The notes under the pieces: model-generated
The model's input: only the letters and a program-made list of their open reading frames with translations
What the model was told of the DNA's origin: nothing
The model's database searches: none
Source: Paludibacteraceae bacterium
GTDB taxonomy: Bacteria; Bacteroidota; Bacteroidia; Bacteroidales; Paludibacteraceae
NCBI GenBank assembly: GCA_028694215.1
Contig: JAQUTW010000011.1
Span: 1 to 56,617 of the forward strand
DNA length: 56,617 nt
Reading direction: 5' to 3'
Program-made: the position numbers and the translations under genes
Shown: in pieces, positions 44,701-52,719 of the stretch
How positions within the stretch are numbered: the stretch's first letter is position 1
How the letters are laid out: each line of letters opens with the position of its first letter

Positions 44701-45319
44701 TGGTTACGGTGGACTTGACCACGTAATTGCTTCCGGTAAGGATGTCAATATTTTGGTACTTGATACCGAAGTTTATTCCAATACAGGTGGTCAGGCTTCT
44801 AAATCGACTCCGGTTGGAGCGATTGCTAAATTTGCTGCAGCAGGTAAACGTGTACGTAAAAAAGATTTGGGTATGATAGCTACAACTTACGGTTATGTTT
44901 ATGTCGCTCAAATTGCAATGGGTGCCGATCAAGCACAATGTTTGAAAGCAATTCGTGAAGCTGAGGCTTATCCCGGACCATCGTTGATTATCGCTTATGC
45001 GCCATGTATTAACCATGGTTTGAAAGCAGGTATGGGTAAAGCACAGGCGGAAGAAGCTGCTGCCGTTGCTTGTGGTTATTGGCATTTGTGGCGTTACAAT
45101 CCTTCTTTGGAAGCAGAAGGCAAAAACCCGTTCTCGCTTGATAGCAAAGAGCCTCAATGGGAAAACTTCCAAAACTTCCTGAAAGGTGAAGTACGTTTTG
45201 CTTCGGTAATGAAACAGTTCCCGGCAGAAGCTGCCGACTTGTTCCAAGCTGCCGAAGACAATGCCAAATGGCGTTATCGCAGCTATTTGCGTATGACGGA
45301 TGAGAATTGGAGCAAATAA
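41780..45319 (+). CDS. nifJ: Pyruvate:ferredoxin (flavodoxin) oxidoreductase
   Basis: A single-chain PFOR that oxidises pyruvate with CoA to acetyl-CoA and CO2, reducing ferredoxin, a central reaction of anaerobes. The 1179 residues show the N-terminal pyruvate-binding domain (ITCDGNQAAAHISYMFSEVA, IYPITPSSTMAEY), a CoA-binding and linker middle, and a two-cluster ferredoxin domain (CIQCNKCAYVCPHAC near 689, CLGCGNCVDVCPGNP near 743). The C-terminal thiamine-diphosphate domain carries SGCGETPYLKLISQLFGDR, GDGASYDIGYGGLDH and TEVYSNTGGQASKSTP. An extra cysteine pair in TCTCCSDD and NCDYC may ligate the proximal cluster. The operon is a single gene with its own promoter and a long bidirectional terminator. 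Oxygen sensitivity of such enzymes fits an anaerobic host. Confidence 0.97.
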   Translation: MSKEKKFITCDGNQAAAHISYMFSEVAAIYPITPSSTMAEYVDEWAAAGRKNIFGETVLVQEMQSEAGAAGAVHGSLQAGALTTTYTASQGLLLMIPNMYKISGELLPCVFHVSARTLASHALCIFGDHQDVMSCRQTGFAMLAEGSVQEVMDLAGVAHLATIKSRVPFVNFFDGFRTSHEIQKIEMLENDDLAPLIDQKALAEFRARALNPEKPVMRGMAENPDHFFQHREAANPFYEAVPAIVEEYMKEISKVTGRNYGLFDYYGAQDAEHIIIAMGSVTEAIREAIDYLMERGEKVGLVAVHLYRPFSAKHFLAALPKSTKRIAVLDRTKEPGANGEPLYLDVKDVLYEKENAPLVVGGRYGLGSKDTTPAQILAVYENLALPMPKNQFTIGIEDDITFTSLPKKEEIALGGKGMFEAKFYGLGADGTVGANKNSVKIIGDNTNKHCQAYFSYDSKKSGGFTCSHLRFGDTPIRSTYLVNTPNFVACHVQAYLKMYDITRGLQQNGTFLLNTIWNAEELAKHLPNKVKRYFAQKNISVYYINATKIAQEIGLGNRTNTILQSAFFRITEVIPVDLAVEQMKKFILKSYGKKGEDVVNKNYAAVERGGEYQKLTIDSTWANLADDATASNNDPEFINEVVRPINAQDGDLLKVSAFKGIEDGTWMPGTAKYEKRGVSAFVPTWNADNCIQCNKCAYVCPHACIRPFVLDENEKKGFNATTIEMKAPAAMKGLYFRIQVGVMDCLGCGNCVDVCPGNPKTGKALQMVDLEKELPEAANWDYCINNVKSKQNLIDIKMNVKNSQFATPLFEFSGACSGCGETPYLKLISQLFGDREMVANATGCSSIYSGSVPSTPYTTNEKGQGPAWSNSLFEDFCEYGLGMTLANDKMRERLVKLMTEAQTCTCCSDDLKALFNEWIANKDDADKSKELAEKIIPAVKACNCDYCKQIDELSHYLVKRSQWIVGGDGASYDIGYGGLDHVIASGKDVNILVLDTEVYSNTGGQASKSTPVGAIAKFAAAGKRVRKKDLGMIATTYGYVYVAQIAMGADQAQCLKAIREAEAYPGPSLIIAYAPCINHGLKAGMGKAQAEEAAAVACGYWHLWRYNPSLEAEGKNPFSLDSKEPQWENFQNFLKGEVRFASVMKQFPAEAADLFQAAEDNAKWRYRSYLRMTDENWSK

Positions 45320-45332
45320 TTTGCCTAATAAA

Positions 45333-45380
45333 ATAACAAGAAAATCGACAATCCATTTGGGTTGTCGATTTTCTTGTTAT
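45333..45380. terminator. Bidirectional terminator between nifJ and luxS
   Basis: A 19-bp perfect inverted repeat (45333-45351 with 45362-45380) with an A/T-rich base serves two convergent transcripts. Confidence 0.88.
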
Positions 45381-45404
45381 TAGGTGTGGAATTTTTATTT
45401 ATTC

Positions 45405-45848
45405 TTACGGGAGATTTTCTAATATTTGCAGATATAATTCGGCTCTTTTTTTAGCCATCTCAAGATTCAAATCGGTATAATTGCCACACTCTTCTGCCGA
45501 TTGTCCGGGAATTTTGCCCTCAAATGTCATAATAAATCGGCAGCAATCTGCCATTCGTTGGATAATGTCAGCTTTGTTTGGCTCTCCTGCAACTATCAAA
45601 TAAAATCCTGTTCGACAGCCCATTGGACCGAAATACATAGTTTCCGGCAGAGTATTTCGGAAATAAGTTGCTCCAAGATGTTCTATGGAGTGCATTTCGG
45701 TAGTGTTCATCACCGGCTCAAAATTTGGTCGCGTTACGCGTAAATCGTAAGTGGTGAAGGTAAAACCGTTTTGTGTGTCGATACGTGAAATATGCACACC
45801 GGGCAATAAAGTCAAATGATTGACTGTAAAACTTGTTATTTTATCCAT
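45405..45848 (-). CDS. luxS: S-ribosylhomocysteine lyase LuxS
   Basis: LuxS cleaves S-ribosylhomocysteine to homocysteine and DPD, the precursor of AI-2. The 147-residue protein carries the metal motif HSIEH (His53, Glu56, His57), Cys78 in MGCRTGFY and the third ligand Cys121 in EECGNY. It is complete. Its start overlaps the metH stop by 13 nt, so it is the last gene of a metF-to-luxS operon. The homocysteine it produces is the substrate of the neighbouring methionine synthase. This favours a metabolic role in the activated-methyl cycle. The nucleosidase (Pfs) needed upstream is not in the window. Confidence 0.96.
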   Translation of the reverse strand: MDKITSFTVNHLTLLPGVHISRIDTQNGFTFTTYDLRVTRPNFEPVMNTTEMHSIEHLGATYFRNTLPETMYFGPMGCRTGFYLIVAGEPNKADIIQRMADCCRFIMTFEGKIPGQSAEECGNYTDLNLEMAKKRAELYLQILENLP

Positions 45849-48175
45849 GATTCTAATTGATTAACAGAGCTTAAGGCATCTGCGCCATATATATCGGCTC
45901 CTATTTCTTTGGCTATTTGTTCGGTAACAACAGCTCCGCCCACAAATATTGGACAGACGTTTTCTATTTTTCTTAATTCTATAATGGTTTTTGCCATCGA
46001 TTCGACAGTTGTTGTCATAAGTGCGCTCAATCCGATGGCGTCCGGTGTGTGTATATGATACGCCTCTACAACTTTCTCTATGGCAACATTTTTACCCAAA
46101 TCTATTACATGAAATCCGTGACTCTCCAACACAATTTTGACAATATTTTTTCCGATATCGTGAATATCGCCTTGAACGGTAGCCAATATAATTTTGCCTT
46201 TTGTGGTATTTGAGAGTGTAAAATGTTTGGCTAAAATGGAGAAAGTTCCTTTTGCAGCTTCTGCAGAATTAATGAGTTGAGGCAGAAACAGCGTTTTGGT
46301 TTCAAACTTTTTGCCGACTTCGTTTAGTGCCGGTATTAATATCGTATCAATAATGGCTTCCGGCGTTCTTGTTTCCAGCTCTTTTTCCGTCAGAATTTCT
46401 ACATTTCCTTTTAATCCTTGTATAATTGATTGATAAAGAGTTTGTTCTGATTGACTTTGCTGTGGTATGCTTGTTGTGTTGGTATTGGCTTCCGCAATGT
46501 ATGCAGCACAATTGTCGTCAAATCCGGCTAACGCCTTGAAGGCTTTTAACATCAGTACAGAGTCGGTGTCGTTGGGATTCATAATGGCAATATCTAATCC
46601 TGCCTGTAATGCCATAATGAGAAATGTTCGGTTGAGATATGGACGTTGTGGCAAACCAAATGAAATATTGGACAATCCAACGATTGTCAAAACATTTAGT
46701 TGTTTTAGTTTCGACAATGTTTCCAATGTGGTTTTGCCGTGTTGTTGGTTCGACGAAATGGTCATTACCAATGCGTCAAAAACCAAATGATTTTGATTAA
46801 TGCCGTATTTTTTTGCTTCGTCAATAATTCGTTGTGCAATTTTGCATCGTTCATCAGCTGTTTCAGGTATGCCGTTTTTGTCTAACGTCAAAGCAACGCT
46901 CACCGCACCATATTTTGCAATGATAGGAAGTAAGGCATTCATTGATTTTTCGTCGCCATTGACGGAATTAATCATTGGCACACCATTATAGATGCGTATG
47001 GCGGCTTCTATTGCTTCCGGTTTGGCACTGTCCAACTGCAATGGTAAGTCGCAGACTTCCTGTATTTTTTTTACCGCCTCTACAATAAGTGCCGATTCGT
47101 TACAATTCGGGATTCCTGTGTTTAAATCCAGAAAATCAGCTTTAGCAGCTTCTTGTTTTAGTGCCTCTTGTTGTAAAAAATCAAAATCGTTTTCTAATAA
47201 TGCTTTTTGCAGCTGTTTTTTTCCGGTTGGATTGAGACGCTCGCCACACAAAATGCCTTTCTTTAATTTCAATAAACGGGTAGAAGAACAAATATATGTA
47301 CCTTTAATAGGTGATAACTCGCTAATCTTGTGTTGCTTATAATGTGCAATCGTTTGTATGGTTTGTGGTGTTGTACCGCAGCATCCACCAATAATTGTGG
47401 CTCCTGCATCAACAATTTTCCCCATCCAAAAATCAAAATCATCATCAGAAAGAGAGTAGGAGACTTGTCCGTTTTTAATTTCCGGTAAGCCTTTATTCGG
47501 TTGAACAAGAATTGGTAAGTGTGTAAAGTTGCGCATTTTCTGTACAATTTCTACCATGTGATCCGGTCCTGTCGAACAATTGACTCCCAAAACATCTACT
47601 TGCAGAGAAGTTAATGTTAATGCTACAATTTCAGGTGTAGAACCTGTTAATGTACGTCCGTTATCGTCGAACGTCATGGTGGCAAAAACCGGTAAATCGC
47701 AGTTTTCTTTAATGGCTAAAATGGCTGCTTTAATTTCTAATAAATCTGAGTAAGTCTCTAACAGATAGCCATCTACCTGGTCTTTCGTGTAAGTTACAAC
47801 TTCTTTTATGTTATTGTAGGCTTCGTCAAATGTCAGTTCCCCAATAGGTTCCATCAGTTTGCCGGAAGGACCAATATCCAAAATGACTTTTACAGAAGTG
47901 TTTTTTGTAACTTGTCGAGCATTTTCTATGGCGGCATCTAAAACTTTTTTTAATGTAAATTGACTGTCTTTCAGTTTTATACGGTTTGCGCCAAAGGTGT
48001 TTGTCGTAATATAGTTTGCTCTTGCTGCAACGTAGGATTTATGGATGTTCTGAATAATATCAGGGAACAATACATTCAAATCTTCGATTAAAATGCCTTG
48101 AGTTTCACGGTGCTCAGTCAACATGGTACCCATAGCACCATCGAATAACTGAATATTTTTTATTGATTGTAACAT
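45836..48175 (-). CDS. metH: Cobalamin-dependent methionine synthase, core without activation domain
   Basis: MetH methylates homocysteine using methyl-THF through cobalamin. The 779 residues carry, in order, the homocysteine-binding barrel (FDGAMGTML, zinc cysteines in GVNCSTGP and GGCCGTTP), the pterin-binding barrel (GERLNPTGKKQL, ending NISFGLPQR), and the cobalamin cap plus Rossmann domain with DIHDIGKN (DxHxxG) near residue 669 and VGGAVV. The usual C-terminal SAM-binding reactivation domain is absent and is supplied by the adjacent upstream gene, whose stop overlaps this start by 16 nt. It is therefore a split MetH, as in some thermophiles such as Thermotoga. Confidence 0.95.
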   Translation of the reverse strand: MLQSIKNIQLFDGAMGTMLTEHRETQGILIEDLNVLFPDIIQNIHKSYVAARANYITTNTFGANRIKLKDSQFTLKKVLDAAIENARQVTKNTSVKVILDIGPSGKLMEPIGELTFDEAYNNIKEVVTYTKDQVDGYLLETYSDLLEIKAAILAIKENCDLPVFATMTFDDNGRTLTGSTPEIVALTLTSLQVDVLGVNCSTGPDHMVEIVQKMRNFTHLPILVQPNKGLPEIKNGQVSYSLSDDDFDFWMGKIVDAGATIIGGCCGTTPQTIQTIAHYKQHKISELSPIKGTYICSSTRLLKLKKGILCGERLNPTGKKQLQKALLENDFDFLQQEALKQEAAKADFLDLNTGIPNCNESALIVEAVKKIQEVCDLPLQLDSAKPEAIEAAIRIYNGVPMINSVNGDEKSMNALLPIIAKYGAVSVALTLDKNGIPETADERCKIAQRIIDEAKKYGINQNHLVFDALVMTISSNQQHGKTTLETLSKLKQLNVLTIVGLSNISFGLPQRPYLNRTFLIMALQAGLDIAIMNPNDTDSVLMLKAFKALAGFDDNCAAYIAEANTNTTSIPQQSQSEQTLYQSIIQGLKGNVEILTEKELETRTPEAIIDTILIPALNEVGKKFETKTLFLPQLINSAEAAKGTFSILAKHFTLSNTTKGKIILATVQGDIHDIGKNIVKIVLESHGFHVIDLGKNVAIEKVVEAYHIHTPDAIGLSALMTTTVESMAKTIIELRKIENVCPIFVGGAVVTEQIAKEIGADIYGADALSSVNQLESWIK

Positions 48176-48777
48176 GTTGTTCCTTGTTTCCTGTATTTAC
48201 ATTTTTGTAGAATAAAACAGCCTATACAGGAGAATTTATAATTGGTTAGTATGATGCCACACATAGATTTCTCAGGAATCATTATACCGGATTCTGTTGT
48301 ATAGACTCCGATAAGTTTTTTTGCATTTAAACAATTTAAAATCTGTTCGTTATCCATTATATCTGTACCTGCATATCCCGGACAAAACAGCGAACCGTTT
48401 GATTGGTACGAGGTAATAAATTGATTGACGAATTCTTCCAAAGTAACATTTGCTGCAGCATTTAAAATAACGGCTTGGGATAAATCTGTTTTAGCAGTGC
48501 TTTTTATCAGTTTATCAATGTCTAATCCCAATGTTCCTGCAAAAAATGTTGATGTTGGCAGATAGTTGCGAATGGGTGCATACGAATCTGTTTCTACAAA
48601 AGCTGGAACTATGGGTACGTCTGTAAATTTGCAACAACGATATTTAAAATTTGCCTTTAAATTTATTGTATCCAGAGCTTCTTTTGCTGCAGTTTGTAAA
48701 GATTCGTTGGTATGTTGCAACGAACAGCCAAGATACTGTAACGTTTTATTTATTAGCGAAATATCCTGTCGTAACAT
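48160..48777 (-). CDS. Methionine synthase activation domain, separate polypeptide
   Basis: A 205-residue protein resembling the vitamin-B12-dependent methionine synthase reactivation domain. Conserved-looking pieces are FAGTLGLDIDKLIK, AVILNAAANVTLEEF, and SLFCPGYAGTDIMDNEQILNCLNA, close to the family's RxSPGYxxxP-like region, then LIGVYTTESGIMIPEKSMCGIILTN. It ends in a cysteine-rich tail (FSCIGCFILQKCKYRKQGTTC). In standard MetH this domain binds SAM and, with a flavodoxin, re-methylates oxidised cobalamin. Here it is a stand-alone partner gene, overlapping metF by 32 nt and metH by 16 nt, implying a fixed protein ratio. Family assignment is from recognition and context. Confidence 0.85.
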   Translation of the reverse strand: MLRQDISLINKTLQYLGCSLQHTNESLQTAAKEALDTINLKANFKYRCCKFTDVPIVPAFVETDSYAPIRNYLPTSTFFAGTLGLDIDKLIKSTAKTDLSQAVILNAAANVTLEEFVNQFITSYQSNGSLFCPGYAGTDIMDNEQILNCLNAKKLIGVYTTESGIMIPEKSMCGIILTNYKFSCIGCFILQKCKYRKQGTTCYNQ

Positions 48778-49630
48778 AAGAAATATTATCCATCAGTTTT
48801 TTGATAAAATGGCTCTTGTTCATTGAATAGATATGCAATCCATCTATGTCATTTGTCAGCAAATCGAGTATTTGATAACTTGTGAATATAATTCCAATTT
48901 CTTCTAATGCCTGCTTGTCGTTTCTGTATTTATCAAAATAATTTTGCAATTGAATAGGAATATGTGCGCTCGAAACTTGTATAATTCTGTCGATTTGTTT
49001 GTAATTGGTAACCGGCATAATTCCGGGTATAATAGGCACTGTTATTCCCGCTTTGCGCGCTTTTATAAGGAAGCGGTAAAAAACATTGTTATCGAAAAAT
49101 AATTGTGTGGTAAAAAACTGCATTCCGGCTTCCTGTTTTTTCTTTAAATTGTCAATGTCGGTTTCAAAAGAAACGGCTTCCGGATGTTTTTCGGGGTAGC
49201 AAGCACCTGCACACGAAAAATCATTACCAAATTGCTGTCGAATAAATAACGCCAAGTCGGAAGCATGCTTAAAATCAGATACAATATTTGTTTGATTATC
49301 AGGATTATCGCCTCTTAGAGTTAATACATTTTCAATATGTGCAGCTTTCAATTCATTACACAAATTGGTAATGTCGGATTTTGTGGAGGCAATACCTGTA
49401 ATGTGAGCAAGTGGTTCACATGTTGTATTATTTTTAATAAACTTGGCTATCATGGCAGAGTTGTCGGTAGTAGTACCTAAAGCTCCGTATGTAACGCTCA
49501 TGAAATCAGGGTTTAAACTATCTAAATCTTTAATGACTTCATAAAGATTACCAATATCGGTATTACGTTTTGGTGGAAAAACTTCAAAAGAGAGTGTCTT
49601 TTTTTTGTTTAAAATGTCCGCAATTTTCAT
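48746..49630 (-). CDS. metF: 5,10-methylenetetrahydrofolate reductase
   Basis: MetF reduces methylene-THF to methyl-THF, supplying the methyl donor for MetH in the same operon. The 294-residue TIM-barrel flavoprotein shows LSFEVFPPKR (substrate Glu), DFMSVTYGALG, HITGIASTK, LTLRGDNPDNQ, the FAD-binding segment GAGACYPEKHPE (as CAGACYPEKHPEA) and IPGIMPVTNYKQI. It is normal in length, the first gene of the operon, and has a consensus promoter about 47-78 nt upstream. Confidence 0.96.
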   Translation of the reverse strand: MKIADILNKKKTLSFEVFPPKRNTDIGNLYEVIKDLDSLNPDFMSVTYGALGTTTDNSAMIAKFIKNNTTCEPLAHITGIASTKSDITNLCNELKAAHIENVLTLRGDNPDNQTNIVSDFKHASDLALFIRQQFGNDFSCAGACYPEKHPEAVSFETDIDNLKKKQEAGMQFFTTQLFFDNNVFYRFLIKARKAGITVPIIPGIMPVTNYKQIDRIIQVSSAHIPIQLQNYFDKYRNDKQALEEIGIIFTSYQILDLLTNDIDGLHIYSMNKSHFIKKLMDNISYVTTGYFANK

Positions 49631-49676
49631 TTGTGTTACTTTTTTAGCAAACCGATTCCCTTATTATATTTGTTTG

Positions 49677-49708
49677 CAAAGTTACTATTTTAACATCAGT
49701 TAATCAAA
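49677..49708 (-). promoter_or_regulatory. Promoter of the metF-luxS operon
   Basis: Read on the minus strand: TTTG (49708-49705), a 20-nt spacer and TAACTTTG (49684-49677). The leader to the ATG is only about 40 nt and holds no obvious riboswitch. Confidence 0.8.
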
Positions 49709-49714
49709 AAAAAA

Positions 49715-49733
49715 GCGAACTTTCTAAGTTCGC
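49715..49733 (-). terminator. Terminator of the V-ATPase operon
   Basis: GCGAACTT (49715-49722) pairs with AAGTTCGC (49726-49733), and is followed on the minus strand by nine T residues. It lies 26 nt after the ntpK stop, and its T tract abuts the metF promoter. Confidence 0.85.
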
Positions 49734-49759
49734 CTTTTTATACTCTTACTATGCGCTTT

Positions 49760-50209
49760 TTAAATTGTTCCGCTAATAAGGATAAGAACCAGTAAACTCA
49801 AGATGGCATAAAATTCAGGGAATGCTGCCATAATCATTGTACCGGCTGTTACGTTATGACCGGCACCTGTTGCCGCGATACCGTTGGCACAAACTTGTCC
49901 TTGACGAATACCAGAAAGTAAACCGACAATACCAAGAGCGCAACTTGCACCAAAAATAGCAGCAGCTTGCAATGCTGTCATTTCAGCAACCAAAAATCCT
50001 TGTAGCAAAAAGTACCCTACAAATCCGTAAATACCTTGCGTTGAAGGTAATGCAGAGAGTAAAATGTACGTTCCCATTGCTTCGGGACGTTTTTTTAGTG
50101 AACCGACTACCGTATTTCCACAAATAGTCAAGCCATACACACTACCAGTACCCGACAGAGCTACCATCAGGGCGATGCCCACATAGGCTAAAATCAAATT
50201 TGAATCCAT
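49760..50209 (-). CDS. ntpK: V-type ATP synthase subunit K (rotor ring)
   Basis: Membrane rotor proteolipid of the V/A-type ATPase. The 149 residues form four hydrophobic helices in two duplicated hairpins. The ion-binding acidic residue is probably Glu in LVAEMTALQAAAI in the second helix (the first hairpin has no counterpart, which is normal for this type). Glycine-rich SGTGSVYGLTICGN and GLLSGIRQGQVCANGIAATG pack the ring. H+ or Na+ as the coupling ion cannot be decided from sequence alone. It is the last gene of the operon, 34 nt after ntpI. Confidence 0.95.
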   Translation of the reverse strand: MDSNLILAYVGIALMVALSGTGSVYGLTICGNTVVGSLKKRPEAMGTYILLSALPSTQGIYGFVGYFLLQGFLVAEMTALQAAAIFGASCALGIVGLLSGIRQGQVCANGIAATGAGHNVTAGTMIMAAFPEFYAILSLLVLILISGTI

Positions 50210-50243
50210 AATAATAAAAAATTAGTTGTTAAAATTGATATAA

Positions 50244-52067
50244 TTATATTTTTGTTTTAAATGGCCGATACGCTTTCCCACCACCTTCAAATCCTGCATT
50301 TTTATAAAATTCCACAAAAGTTAAACGTAATGGGTGTACAATAGAACTGATGATACATAACAAGAAATTAAGAGAATGACCAATCAGCAGAATGAGTAAC
50401 ATGGGCAGCCAGCGAACAAATGGCGACATATCGGCAGTTAAACTTGTGGCAAGCATATTGAATACATTACCCAAAATACCGCCTGCCAAACCAAGTGCGA
50501 ATAAACGAATGTACGACAGAACATCACCTAAAAGGCCGCTCACCATATTGTATGTACCCCACAGACCGGAACCGAGGTTGATAATCGGATTTTTATCCGG
50601 CGAATTGTAGAACAGAATAACAAGAGCACAGATGGCAGCAATGCCGTAAAGTACATACATAACCGGTAGAGGAAACTTGGTACCCAGCATTGGTATCAGT
50701 AAAATAATGCCGTCAATTAAGCCAACCAGCCATGCACAGGTAGATGCAGCATATTTAAAGCCGTGTTGAATGGTAATTTTTACGACATTAAAGCCCATTG
50801 CAAAGAGAATTTGCAATATACCTACTGCTATAGCTACTACCATCATTGGGTCGTATCCGCCCAATTTTGCTGCGTAATTGTTGGAAGTTATAAAGTAACT
50901 TTTGACATTGGCTAACCACGGCCATGTAACTGTCTCGAGCATAATACCGAAGAATACACCTGTCAGCAAACCAACGAGCATAGTGGAACCTCCCAAAAAT
51001 TGTCCGAGAGTTGCCAAATTTTTAAATTTTGGGAATTTGAATTTGACAATGGTTGCGGCAATCAAAATGAGTAAACCATAACCGCCATCACCTAAACACA
51101 GCCCAAAGAAAAGCATAAAAAATGGAGCAAAACATGCTGTTGGGTCTATTTCACTATAATTTGGGAGCGAATAGAGCTCTGTAATTGGTTCAAATAGCTT
51201 GGCAAAGAAGTTGTTTTTCAGCTTAATGGGGACATCTTCGTCAATTTTTGGATTTGAAATTTCGTAATAGATATGTTCCGTTTCAAGCATAGCGTTCAAT
51301 TTTGCTTCTGCTTCTTGCGGGCAATAACCTTCTAAAAGCATTACTTTCTCGTCAGCTTCAGGTGTGGTGCAAAGTTCTACTTTTTGAAAATCAATGTTGG
51401 TTTCAATTTTCATTGCAAAATGCTTCAAATTGGAAATATTGATTAGAGCCCACGCTTCCATTTTTGCCTGATGAGCAACAAGTAGCAAATTTTGTGCTTC
51501 TACATCAAGTTGCAATTGCTCGCTATTATGTTCGTTGAGCGTAACAGCTTCTGCATCAATTGTTATTTGGTTGTGATTGATTGTAACAAAATAAAGATTT
51601 GGTCCACTAATATTGATTTGGAATGCATTGAATTTTGTTTCCCATTCCGGTTGAAATTTACGTTCACTGCATTTGAAAAATTGCAATACATAACCGTTAT
51701 GGGTCAGTTGCGCCAAACGTTCGGAGTTGAAGTTTTCCCAAACTTTCATTCGTTCCGCTTCTTTTTGTGTAACAGCTATGTTTTGCTGCAAACGATTTTT
51801 GTCTGCTTGCAATGTATCCCATTCTTTCAACAATTCTGCACCATTGTAAGATGTCGTTTCGTGCGGTGTCGTGTTCGGTAATAAAAGCGAAGTCGCTTCT
51901 GTAAGCGTTTTCTTGATTTTTGCCGATAGTTGCATTTTGTCCCGCAATTGGTTGTTTTCAGGTATGCCTTCCGGTTTTTCTGCCACATGCAGCACTCCGA
52001 CATCTCGAAGTTTTTCGAGAAAATTGGTGTATTGCTTGTGATACACCAGAAAGACATATTTTTTCAT
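50244..52067 (-). CDS. ntpI: V-type ATP synthase subunit I (stator a-like)
   Basis: The large stator subunit (about 607 residues from the ATG at 52067; an ATG at 52079 is also possible) forms the ion half-channels. The N-terminal third is soluble and coiled-coil-like (KKTLTEATSLLLP, QQNIAVTQKEAERMKVW). From about residue 320 a series of 7-8 hydrophobic helices begins, including FAPFFMLFFGLCLGDGGYGLL and the conserved NMVSGLLGDVLSYIRLFALGLAGGILG, which holds the essential Arg facing the K ring. It is between ntpD and ntpK, as usual in Bacteroidetes. Confidence 0.95.
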   Translation of the reverse strand: MKKYVFLVYHKQYTNFLEKLRDVGVLHVAEKPEGIPENNQLRDKMQLSAKIKKTLTEATSLLLPNTTPHETTSYNGAELLKEWDTLQADKNRLQQNIAVTQKEAERMKVWENFNSERLAQLTHNGYVLQFFKCSERKFQPEWETKFNAFQINISGPNLYFVTINHNQITIDAEAVTLNEHNSEQLQLDVEAQNLLLVAHQAKMEAWALINISNLKHFAMKIETNIDFQKVELCTTPEADEKVMLLEGYCPQEAEAKLNAMLETEHIYYEISNPKIDEDVPIKLKNNFFAKLFEPITELYSLPNYSEIDPTACFAPFFMLFFGLCLGDGGYGLLILIAATIVKFKFPKFKNLATLGQFLGGSTMLVGLLTGVFFGIMLETVTWPWLANVKSYFITSNNYAAKLGGYDPMMVVAIAVGILQILFAMGFNVVKITIQHGFKYAASTCAWLVGLIDGIILLIPMLGTKFPLPVMYVLYGIAAICALVILFYNSPDKNPIINLGSGLWGTYNMVSGLLGDVLSYIRLFALGLAGGILGNVFNMLATSLTADMSPFVRWLPMLLILLIGHSLNFLLCIISSIVHPLRLTFVEFYKNAGFEGGGKAYRPFKTKI

Positions 52068-52104
52068 TTTTATGATCATAGTAATTCTATTACGAATTAA
52101 TTTA

Positions 52105-52719
52105 TTAACTAATTTGTGCTTCTGCCATTGCTTCGGCTTCGCGTTTTGATTTTACTATCTTTTGCGAAGATTTTGATAGATTTTCTTCATCTTCCATAAA
52201 GCGTTTTATTTTGCGAATGGCATCTTCGTAACCGGGAATTTGTACTTTCTCAAAAAGATTTACCTTTTGAGTGGTTTTTTTTCGGGCATACTCTAGTAAA
52301 CTGAGCTTTTGTGCGCAAAATTCACGTTCAATGCCTACTTGTGCCAACTCTTTCAACTGTGTAAATCCGTCGGCATACCATTTGGGCGAATTGAAAATGC
52401 TGAATGGTTTTACGGTGTAAAGAACTTCGTCGAGTACCGGTACGCGAACGCCGGCTATTTTTTTTATGCTCATTTTTACATCGTCCACATGGAGCAGGGT
52501 AGTGTCAAATTCGCCCCACAGAGCCAGCATTTTGTCGTAGGCAGTAATGCGTTGTTCCACTTCCTGATCGATCCGTTCGATATCATTTTTTGATCTTTTT
52601 ACTTCAACACGTAGGGCACTTTCCTTGTTTTTAAGTGTCGGTAAAGTACGCACACGCATTTTCAGGTTCTTTTCAAGTCCCTGAAGCGAAGTTTTGTTAT
52701 ATTGAAATGTTATTGCCAT
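52105..52719 (-). CDS. ntpD: V-type ATP synthase subunit D (central stalk)
   Basis: Subunit D is the long helical rotor shaft inside the A3B3 head. The 204-residue protein is mainly coiled coil (RLTKNK-type FQYNKTSLQGLEKNLKMRVRTLPTLKNKESAL at the N-terminus, FEKVQIPGYEDAIRKIKRFMEDEE at the C-terminus), with a short central globular part. Its start overlaps the upstream YD-repeat lipoprotein gene by 10 nt, so it is translationally coupled to that unrelated gene. Confidence 0.94.
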   Translation of the reverse strand: MAITFQYNKTSLQGLEKNLKMRVRTLPTLKNKESALRVEVKRSKNDIERIDQEVEQRITAYDKMLALWGEFDTTLLHVDDVKMSIKKIAGVRVPVLDEVLYTVKPFSIFNSPKWYADGFTQLKELAQVGIEREFCAQKLSLLEYARKKTTQKVNLFEKVQIPGYEDAIRKIKRFMEDEENLSKSSQKIVKSKREAEAMAEAQIS

